Of a stretch of DNA of 20,012 nt, positions 14,878 to 20,012 are shown one piece after another. The notes beneath the pieces are model-generated. The model was not told the DNA's origin, did no database searches, and saw only the letters and a list, made by a program, of their open reading frames with translations. Every line of letters starts with the position of its first letter. Position 1 is the stretch's first letter. The DNA comes from JBDTCS01 sp039923455 (lineage in GTDB: Bacteria > Bacteroidota > Ignavibacteria > Palsa-1295): assembly GCA_039923455.1 (NCBI GenBank), contig JBDTCS010000005.1, positions 1 to 20,012 on the forward strand. Reading direction: 5' to 3'. Position numbers and translations under genes: made by a program.

Positions 14878-16194
14878 ATGAAGAATAATAGTTTTGGTTT
14901 TGGTATTTCCATTTGTATCGCCGTATTGGTTGCTGCGAGTGGTGTTCACGCGCAGGACTCGCTCAGCGTCGAGCAAGCGATCACACTCGCGCTGAAAAAT
15001 CCACCGTCTGTACAGCGCGCAATGGCACAGATCGACGCAGCTCACGCACGGACGAAGCAAATCTCCTCGAGCAATCAGCCGCAACTTTCCGCGAGCGCTT
15101 CTTACACACGCATCGATCCGACGGTTTCGGTCGATCTGCCGTTCAATGGAAAGACGCAGACATTTAGCTTTGCGCCGAACGACAATTACAATGCGAGCGT
15201 GACCTTGCAACAGATGCTCTATGATTTTGGAAAGTCGAGTTCGGCTATTGCAGCCTCCGAAGCAAATGAACGATCAGCCAAAGATAACATCGACCTGATA
15301 AAGAATGCGATCGCGTATCAAGTGATCCAATACTACTTCGGTGTGCTTGCAATCGAAGAGACGATCGCAATCGAAGAGCAGCAAAAAGTTATTCTGCGTG
15401 GAAATCTTGGCGTGACAGCAGCACGCGAAAAGCAAGGCACGGCGCTTTCGCTCGATCATCTCTCGACGGAGACGAAAGTAGCGACGATCGAAAGTCAAGA
15501 GGCCGATCTGAGGGCATCACTCGAAAAGCAAAAAGCCGCGTTGCGAAGATTGTTCGGATGGAAGCCCGGCACACCTATCGCACTTAAAAAAACACAGAGC
15601 GAGCCAACTGCTCCGTCCGGTTTGGATGAATTGCTCTCCCGTGCAAAACAAAATCGTCCCGAGTTCTTACTCGCACATGATGCCGAGGAAGCTTCGCGAC
15701 TACAGATCGAAGCTGCGAGGATGAGCAGCCCACCATCACTTGCGGCAAACATTACTGCCGGAATCAAAGATGGCTACCCGCCGAGTCTGACGAAGCCATA
15801 TCCGAATTGGGCCGGCACGGTGGTGTTCTCGCTGCCGATTCTTGAAGGTGGACGCACTCAGCAAAGAGTTGCTGAAGCGGAAGCGAATTATGTTGGGACG
15901 CAAGCGCAGACAACGGATCTTGCACAGCAAGTAGAAGCAGAAGTGGAATCGGCGAATGCAGATGTCGAAGCAAATCGTGCGAAGCTCTTGCTTACGAAAG
16001 TGCAGATTGACCAAGCCCAACAAGCACTCACGGTCGCCGACGTGCGATACAAAAATGGAGCAGCGACAAATCTCGATTTCCTCACTGCGCAGAGCGCACT
16101 CGAACAAGCACAACTGCAAGAGGCGACAACGAGATTGAACTATGCACTAAGCGTCTATAATCTCAAAAGAGCATTGGGTGAAAAGCAATGGTAA
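14878..16194 (+). CDS. TolC-family outer-membrane efflux channel
   Basis: This 438-residue protein starts at ATG 14878; the frame is open further back into the MFS gene, but a signal peptide (ISICIAVLVAASGVHAQ) begins just after this ATG. Two outer-membrane efflux protein repeats are visible. The first has LSVEQAITLALKNPPSVQRA and the YDFGKSSSAIAASEAN helix; the second has RPEFLLAHDAEEASRLQIEA, FSLPILEGGRTQQRVAEAEA and VADVRYKNGAATNLDFLTAQ. Long helices rich in Ala, Gln and Glu form the periplasmic tunnel. It would complete the tripartite pump with the two genes upstream. Its final codons overlap the start of the following thioredoxin gene by seven bases (ATGGTAA). Confidence 0.94.
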   Translation: MKNNSFGFGISICIAVLVAASGVHAQDSLSVEQAITLALKNPPSVQRAMAQIDAAHARTKQISSSNQPQLSASASYTRIDPTVSVDLPFNGKTQTFSFAPNDNYNASVTLQQMLYDFGKSSSAIAASEANERSAKDNIDLIKNAIAYQVIQYYFGVLAIEETIAIEEQQKVILRGNLGVTAAREKQGTALSLDHLSTETKVATIESQEADLRASLEKQKAALRRLFGWKPGTPIALKKTQSEPTAPSGLDELLSRAKQNRPEFLLAHDAEEASRLQIEAARMSSPPSLAANITAGIKDGYPPSLTKPYPNWAGTVVFSLPILEGGRTQQRVAEAEANYVGTQAQTTDLAQQVEAEVESANADVEANRAKLLLTKVQIDQAQQALTVADVRYKNGAATNLDFLTAQSALEQAQLQEATTRLNYALSVYNLKRALGEKQW

Positions 16195-16718
16195 ATCCGA
16201 ATTTGCAAAAATATAGAACGCGAGTGTTTGCCGCACTCGCGTTTCTTATGTTGCTGCCGATCACAAGTGCGAGCGCACAGCGGGTTCGCACTGCGCCGGT
16301 CCGGGTGATCAAGTTCGATCAGCTCAAGGCAATGATCGATGCACAAACCGATACGACCTATATCTTTAATTTCTGGGCAACGTGGTGTGCTCCGTGTGTG
16401 AAGGAATTTCCGAATTTTCAGAAAATCTCGAAGCGTTATCAGAGCAAAAAAGTGAGGGTCATCTTCGTGAGTCTTGACTTTGTGAAGGACCTCAAGAAGA
16501 AACTCACGCCGTTCGTAAAAGAACATGCGGTAACGAATGACGTCTATTTGCTTGATGAGCCCGACTATAATACGTGGATCGATCGTGTTGATTCGGGATG
16601 GGAAGGGAATCTCCCATCCACATTAATAATTAATAATGCGACCGGAAAACGCAAGATTTACCCCATCGAATTCACCGAAGCCGAACTTGAGTCAGCTCTA
16701 AAAGAGTTTATTCCTTAG
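16188..16718 (+). CDS. Exported TlpA-like thioredoxin-fold protein
   Basis: This 176-residue protein has an N-terminal signal (FAALAFLMLLPITSASAQ) and a thioredoxin fold of the TlpA/ResA type. The redox motif is in FNFWATWCAPCVKEFPNF (Cys67, Cys70), the central strand is VRVIFVSLD, and the cis-proline loop is GNLPSTLIINN (Pro143). It probably acts in the periplasm as a thiol reductant or disulfide exchange protein. The ATG overlaps the tolC stop in ATGGTAA, which points to translational coupling with the pump genes. The partner substrate is unknown. A frame on the opposite strand is a shadow. Confidence 0.9.
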   Translation: MVNPNLQKYRTRVFAALAFLMLLPITSASAQRVRTAPVRVIKFDQLKAMIDAQTDTTYIFNFWATWCAPCVKEFPNFQKISKRYQSKKVRVIFVSLDFVKDLKKKLTPFVKEHAVTNDVYLLDEPDYNTWIDRVDSGWEGNLPSTLIINNATGKRKIYPIEFTEAELESALKEFIP

Positions 16719-16773
16719 TAATTTTAATGTTTAGGTTTCGTCATTTTTTTGAAGCACGCAGGATAATTGACCA

Positions 16774-17418
16774 ATGAACAAGCAGCTAATGAAAAAGCAG
16801 ATCGCACTTTATAGTCTATTCCTACTCTCTTTCATCTTGCTCACCAGCTTTGGTGCAGCACCAACGGGTTACAAAGCAGGCGATACCGCCGCTGATTTTA
16901 AGTTGAAGAATGTGACAGGGAAAATGGTATCGCTCGCAGATTACAAAACTGCGAAGGGATTTATCGTAGTTTTTACGTGCAATCATTGCCCGTTTGCGAA
17001 AATGTATGAAGATCGCGTGATTGCGCTCGATCAGCAGTTTGCGAAATCGGGTTATCCGGTCATCGCGATTAGCTCGAACGATGTTGCGATCGAACCTGAT
17101 GATTCCTATGCCAATATGGTTACGCGTGCAAAGGCGAAGCATTACAGCTTCCCTTATTTGTATGATGAATCTCAGCAGACCGCACACACCTTTGGTGCCA
17201 CGAACACACCGCACGTATATGTGCTCGCAAAAGACGGCAATAACCTTGTCGTAAAATATGTTGGTGCGATCGACAACAGCGCCCAAGATGAGTCGCTTGC
17301 GACTCAGCACTACGTCGCTGATGCAGTGACGAGTTTGCTCGCAGGTCAGCCTGTCGCAGTCGCGCAGACGAAAGCGATCGGTTGCGGAATCAAGTGGAAA
17401 GCAAGCGCGAGCAATTAA
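16774..17418 (+). CDS. Exported redoxin/thiol peroxidase-like protein
   Basis: This 214-residue protein of the AhpC/TSA-redoxin superfamily has an N-terminal signal (IALYSLFLLSFILLTSFG). The fold motifs are GDTAADFKLKNVTGKMVSLA, then VVFTCNHCPFAKMYEDR with Cys69 and Cys72. The CNHC motif replaces the usual CxxC of thioredoxins and is typical of a small-protein group often annotated as thioredoxin family or redoxin domain protein. Later blocks are AISSNDV, FPYLYDESQQTAHTFGATNTPHVYVL and VGAIDN. A third Cys (204) lies in a C-terminal tail KAIGCGIKWK. ATG 16774 is used; ATG 16789 is an alternative that leaves the signal intact. It lies 55 bases after the TlpA-like gene and is probably in the same transcript. 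The in vivo partner is unknown. Confidence 0.88.
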   Translation: MNKQLMKKQIALYSLFLLSFILLTSFGAAPTGYKAGDTAADFKLKNVTGKMVSLADYKTAKGFIVVFTCNHCPFAKMYEDRVIALDQQFAKSGYPVIAISSNDVAIEPDDSYANMVTRAKAKHYSFPYLYDESQQTAHTFGATNTPHVYVLAKDGNNLVVKYVGAIDNSAQDESLATQHYVADAVTSLLAGQPVAVAQTKAIGCGIKWKASASN

Positions 17419-17435
17419 GCGCTGGATCAAGTTCG

Positions 17436-17471
17436 ATGCCCCGAGGCGCACGTTGGTGCGTTTCGGGGCAT
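17436..17471 (+). terminator. Strong hairpin closing the efflux/thioredoxin cluster
   Basis: ATGCCCCGAGGCGCAC and GTGCGTTTCGGGGCAT pair over 16 positions (two G-T wobbles) around the loop GTTG, 17 bases after the redoxin stop. Only a few T follow, so it is not a classic intrinsic terminator, but its stability and place suggest an operon end or a 3' stabilising structure. Confidence 0.6.
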
Positions 17472-17524
17472 TTGCATTATAAATAGTTTGCATTTTAAAG
17501 AGTTTGCTTTTTAAAGAGTTTGCG
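17471..17524 (+). repeat. AT-rich tandem repeat, period 16, upstream of the SIMPL gene
   Basis: TTTGCATTATAAATAG (17471), TTTGCATTTTAAAGAG (17487) and TTTGCTTTTTAAAGAG (17503) are consecutive 16-base units, followed by a partial TTTGCG at 17519. The array sits directly after the hairpin and just before the promoter. It is far more AT-rich than the flanking genes. Confidence 0.85.
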
Positions 17525-17531
17525 TTCGCGC

Positions 17532-17562
17532 TTGCAATTCTGCCAAAAGCATTGTATCTTTG
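17532..17562 (+). promoter_or_regulatory. Bacteroidota-type promoter for the SIMPL gene
   Basis: TATCTTTG (17555-17562) matches the TAnnTTTG -7 element of Bacteroidota sigma factor promoters, and TTG (17532-17534) lies 20 bases before it as a -33 element. Transcription would begin near 17568, 19 bases before ATG 17587. This argues against the TTG at 17560 as the start of the following gene. Confidence 0.6.
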
Positions 17563-17586
17563 CCTCGATCTCTTCAAACTCAACTT

Positions 17587-18351
17587 ATGGACAACTCCTC
17601 AGATAGGTATTCGGCGCCGAAACAAGCACTTGGAGCACTCTTTATTGCTATTTCGGTGATCGTCGCTGCGGCCTTGCTTTCGGGCGCATGGAAGAAGACG
17701 CACCCAACGCACGATAATATCATCAGCGTGACCGGCCTCGCCAACGAAGATTTTCAGTCCGATCTGATCGTCTGGACGGGCTCGTTTTCCCAACACGCTA
17801 TGACGATGAAGGACGCCTACGAAGCGCTCAAGAAGAATGCTGCGGCAATAAAAGCATATCTCGTCGGTAAAGGTGTTAAAGAAACCGAGATCGTCTTTTC
17901 AGCGGTAGATATCAATCGAGATTTTAAGACAATACGCAATGAAAAAGGTGCGGAGATCGGGCAGGAGTTCACAGGCTACACGCTCAAGCAAGGTGTGACG
18001 ATCGAATCGCACGAAGTCAACAAGATCGAGACAGTCTCGCGAGAAGTTACAGAATTGATTGATCAAGGTGTAGAACTCTATTCGCAAGATCCGCACTACT
18101 ATTATACGAAGCTTGCGGAGCTAAAGATAAAGATGCTCTCGGCTGCGACTGCCGATGCGAGGCTTCGAGCGGAGAAGATCGCGACTAACGCAAAAGGGAG
18201 CCTGGGTTCGTTGCGTAATGCGACGATGGGAATTTTCCAGATCACCGCCCAGAATTCCTCTGAGGAATATACCTATGGTGGCGCCTTCAACACTTCGTCC
18301 AAGTGGAAGACTGCGTCTATCACGGTCAAGCTGGAGTTTAGCGTCGAGTAA
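17587..18351 (+). CDS. Membrane-anchored SIMPL (DUF541) domain protein
   Basis: This 254-residue protein has an N-terminal membrane segment (ALGALFIAISVIVAAALLSG) and then the SIMPL domain: IISVTGLANEDFQSDLIVWTG, a helix with AYEALKKNAAAIKAYLVGKGVKETEIVFSA split over its length, TGYTLKQGVTIESHEVNKIE, then a helical region with AATADARLRAEKIATNAKGS, and a final strand ASITVKLEFSVE. SIMPL proteins are periplasmic or membrane-bound and often of unknown function. ATG 17587 is chosen because a promoter -7 element lies just upstream and the start at 17560 would precede the predicted transcription start. A short hairpin follows at 18365-18380. Confidence 0.88.
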   Translation: MDNSSDRYSAPKQALGALFIAISVIVAAALLSGAWKKTHPTHDNIISVTGLANEDFQSDLIVWTGSFSQHAMTMKDAYEALKKNAAAIKAYLVGKGVKETEIVFSAVDINRDFKTIRNEKGAEIGQEFTGYTLKQGVTIESHEVNKIETVSREVTELIDQGVELYSQDPHYYYTKLAELKIKMLSAATADARLRAEKIATNAKGSLGSLRNATMGIFQITAQNSSEEYTYGGAFNTSSKWKTASITVKLEFSVE

Positions 18352-18364
18352 TTTACGAACTAAT

Positions 18365-18380
18365 CCGCGTCTTTTCGCGG
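18365..18380 (+). terminator. Weak hairpin after the SIMPL gene
   Basis: CCGCG and CGCGG pair over five bases around TCTTTT, 13 bases after the stop codon, with no proper T-run. It is a weak terminator candidate. Confidence 0.3.
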
Positions 18381-18481
18381 TTCGTGATTCACTTGTAACT
18401 CTTTGAGAGTAGCAAGCGCGAAGTTTTTATCAGGTCGAAATATTTCTCCGTTTTCACAACAGATACTTTGGAGTTAAGAAT

Positions 18482-18949
18482 ATGGCATCAAAGAGTTTGA
18501 ATAAGGCAATGCTCATCGGGCACGTGGGCAAAGATCCCGAGGTCCGTTATACGGGTGCTGGCAAAGCTGTTGCTTCTTTTACGATGGCAACTTCGGATTC
18601 CTGGAAAGACAAGACTTCCGGCGAAACGATGGAAAAGACTGACTGGCACAATATAGTGGCTTTCGAGAAGGCCGCGGAGATTATTGGCGAGTATGTGAAG
18701 AAGGGGAAGAAGATGTATATCGAGGGGCGCATTCAAAACCGATCCTACGACGACAAGGACGGCAACAAGCGTTATATTTCCGAGATCATCGTCGATCAAT
18801 TCCTCTTCTTGGACAGTGCTGCTGGCAGCGCGAGTAATTCTGGCGAGCAGCGCGCCTCTTCCTACGCAAAGCCTGCGACTAGCGCAAGTAAGCCTGCTCC
18901 GACGCATGAATACGATTCGCCGGTAGTCGAGGACGATCTTCCATTCTAA
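18482..18949 (+). CDS. ssb: Single-stranded DNA-binding protein
   Basis: SSB coats single-stranded DNA in replication, recombination and repair. This 155-residue protein begins MASKSLNKAMLIGHVGKDPE and has the OB-fold blocks VRYTGAGKAVASFTMATSDSW, TDWHNIVAFEKAAEIIGEYV and KGKKMYIEGRIQNRSYDDKDG. A disordered Ser/Ala/Pro linker then leads to the tip VVEDDLPF, which binds partner proteins. The length and tip are normal for the family. The ATG is supported by GGAG (18470-18473) eight bases upstream, one of the few clear Shine-Dalgarno sequences here. The gene stands between the SIMPL gene and the MCE gene with about 130 and 260 bases of spacing, so it may have its own promoter. Confidence 0.97.
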   Translation: MASKSLNKAMLIGHVGKDPEVRYTGAGKAVASFTMATSDSWKDKTSGETMEKTDWHNIVAFEKAAEIIGEYVKKGKKMYIEGRIQNRSYDDKDGNKRYISEIIVDQFLFLDSAAGSASNSGEQRASSYAKPATSASKPAPTHEYDSPVVEDDLPF

Positions 18950-19005
18950 TTTCGAATGGATACGGCGCGAAAGCACTTTGATTTCGTGTGAATTTTGATA
19001 TTTCT

Positions 19006-19041
19006 GAAAGGGTAATCTCCCATTTGTGAGCTTGCCCTTTC
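19006..19041 (+). terminator. Hairpin after ssb
   Basis: GAAAGGGTAA (19006-19015) and TTGCCCTTTC (19032-19041) pair over 10 positions with one wobble and a 16-base loop. It lies 56 bases after the ssb stop and has only TTC after it. A terminator or a regulatory structure is possible. Nothing else was identified in 18950-19208 apart from an AT-rich TATAAT at 19065. Confidence 0.4.
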
Positions 19042-19208
19042 TTCATGTTGGCATACTTTTCCCTTATAATAGTGCTATCCTGTAGTCGCGGACCAAGGAA
19101 TGGCGTCGCAGAATGCGTAGATTTGCAGGAGCAGTTTCATCCGGATCTGGGGCAATACATGTCTCAGTCGAGTCGAAAGGGCAAACATAATCGACCAAAA
19201 GGCCATAC

Positions 19209-20012
19209 GTGCAAGCGGAAAAAAATACAGACATGAAGGTTGGGCTCACGGTACTTATCGGTACTGTGTTGCTATTTCTCGGCATCGGTTGGGCCAAGGG
19301 GTGGACGTTTGGTGCACAAGAACAAATAGTCAAGGCAAGATTCTCGACTGTCGGCGGCCTTGAAGTCGGCGATCCGGTGACGATTAACGGTGTTAAAAAA
19401 GGCAGCGTTGGTACGATCGAGTCGGACTCGACAGGCGTGCTCATCGAAATGCATTTTCCCCAAAAAGTGGATCTGCGAAAAGACGCGACTGCAAGCATCA
19501 TGATGCTGGAATTGATGGGCGGGAAAAAAGTGGAGATGCAGCGCGGAGTGGATCCTGCGTCACTTCCGAAGGATGCGATCATGCACGGACATTATTCCGG
19601 CGACATCGGCACACTGGTCGAGATCGTCAACGGTGTATCGACGAACCTCAAATCACTCGTGATGCACGGAGATACGCTCTTTGCCTCGCTTAATGATATG
19701 CTCGCCGGCGGTGAGATGAAGACGAATGTTCGTAACACATTGCTCGACGCTCAGCGCTCACTCGCAAATCTCGATAAGCTTACACAGAAAGTGAACTTTG
19801 CACTCGATGAGAACACCGAGCCGCTCAAGCACACACTTACCCAAGCCGAACGCGCTGCCAAAGATGTGTCGGATGTCTTGGAAGATAATCGTGTGGGCTT
19901 CCGATCGTTTCTCGATTCGACACGGCTTGCAGTCACCGACGCACGTACCACACTTGGCAAAATCAATACACTCATGAGTGGGCTGGATACGACGATTGCC
20001 AATAGCAAAAAG
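19209..20012 (+). CDS. MCE/MlaD family lipid-transport protein, 3' partial
   Basis: The frame is open to the right edge, so the C-terminus is missing. An in-frame stop at 19188 limits the start to GTG 19209 or ATG 19233; I prefer GTG because it gives the family-like opening EKNTDMKVGLTVLIGTVLLF, but ATG 19233 is nearly as good. A membrane segment (about 12-28) is followed by the MCE domain: VKARFSTVGGLEVGDPVTIN, GVKKGSVGTIESDSTGVLIE and MLELMGGKKVEMQRG. After that come coiled-coil-like stretches (SLANLDKLTQKVNFALDENT, SRLAVTDARTTLG-like repeats of helix). MCE proteins form periplasmic rings or tunnels that carry phospholipids between membranes. The usual MlaE permease and MlaF ATPase genes are not upstream; they may lie beyond the window. 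Confidence 0.88.
   Translation, partial: MQAEKNTDMKVGLTVLIGTVLLFLGIGWAKGWTFGAQEQIVKARFSTVGGLEVGDPVTINGVKKGSVGTIESDSTGVLIEMHFPQKVDLRKDATASIMMLELMGGKKVEMQRGVDPASLPKDAIMHGHYSGDIGTLVEIVNGVSTNLKSLVMHGDTLFASLNDMLAGGEMKTNVRNTLLDAQRSLANLDKLTQKVNFALDENTEPLKHTLTQAERAAKDVSDVLEDNRVGFRSFLDSTRLAVTDARTTLGKINTLMSGLDTTIANSKK

Noticed and set aside
19048..19070. TTGGCA and TATAAT as a sigma-70 style promoter for the MCE gene
   Set aside because: The spacing is only 11 bases, too short for a -35/-10 pair, and the promoter type does not fit the likely phylum.
19045..19236. 63-codon plus-strand frame upstream of the MCE gene
   Set aside because: Basic, low-complexity C-terminus, no motif, and it overlaps the MCE start in another frame.
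1..20012. CRISPR array, insertion sequence or prophage
   Set aside because: No regularly spaced direct repeats with unique spacers, no transposase or integrase frame and no phage structural gene were found.

Overview
The window reads as chromosomal DNA from a Bacteroidota/Chlorobiota-group bacterium, probably one of the deep-branching relatives such as the Kapaibacterium or Ignavibacterium lineages. The evidence is a secreted subtilase ending in a type IX secretion (T9SS) sorting domain, a truncated secreted protein with the WYFGDNAALDFN signature common in that phylum, a promoter fitting the TTG-N20-TAnnTTTG pattern used there, and few clear Shine-Dalgarno sites. The lineage call is inference; no marker gene for exact placement is present.

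Left region (1-2370). An AT-richer, accessory-looking stretch. A papain-like cysteine-protease-fold protein of unknown role runs in from the left edge. It is followed by about 900 bases holding only the truncated N-terminus of a secreted T9SS-type protein and undefined remnants.

Region 2375-4130. A secreted DUF4139 protein is broken by a one-base frameshift. A REP-like hairpin, a tRNA-Val(CAC) and a strong hairpin that may terminate transcription from both sides follow.

Region 4126-11112. On the minus strand lie a Tat-exported class V aminotransferase-like PLP enzyme and a small lipoprotein. On the plus strand lie rsmI, a zinc-ribbon SAM methyltransferase and a large subtilisin-like protease with a T9SS tail.

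Region 11268-17471. A TetR regulator is followed by an HlyD/EmrA-type adaptor, a DHA2-family MFS exporter and a TolC-type outer-membrane channel, which together make a tripartite efflux pump. The tolC stop overlaps the start of a TlpA-like thioredoxin, and a second exported thioredoxin-fold protein and a strong terminator-like hairpin close the cluster. Similar GTGAG-N3-CT half-palindromes occur at the three gene junctions of the pump and may be regulator sites.

Right region (17471-20012). An unusual 16-bp AT-rich tandem repeat, a good TAnnTTTG promoter, a membrane-anchored SIMPL (DUF541) protein, single-stranded DNA-binding protein, and the first 268 codons of an MCE/MlaD lipid-transport protein that runs off the right edge.

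No CRISPR array, insertion sequence, prophage or complete known defence system is visible. The least explained items are the edge cysteine-protease-like protein, the decayed interval beside it, the 16-bp tandem repeat and the candidate shared pump operators.
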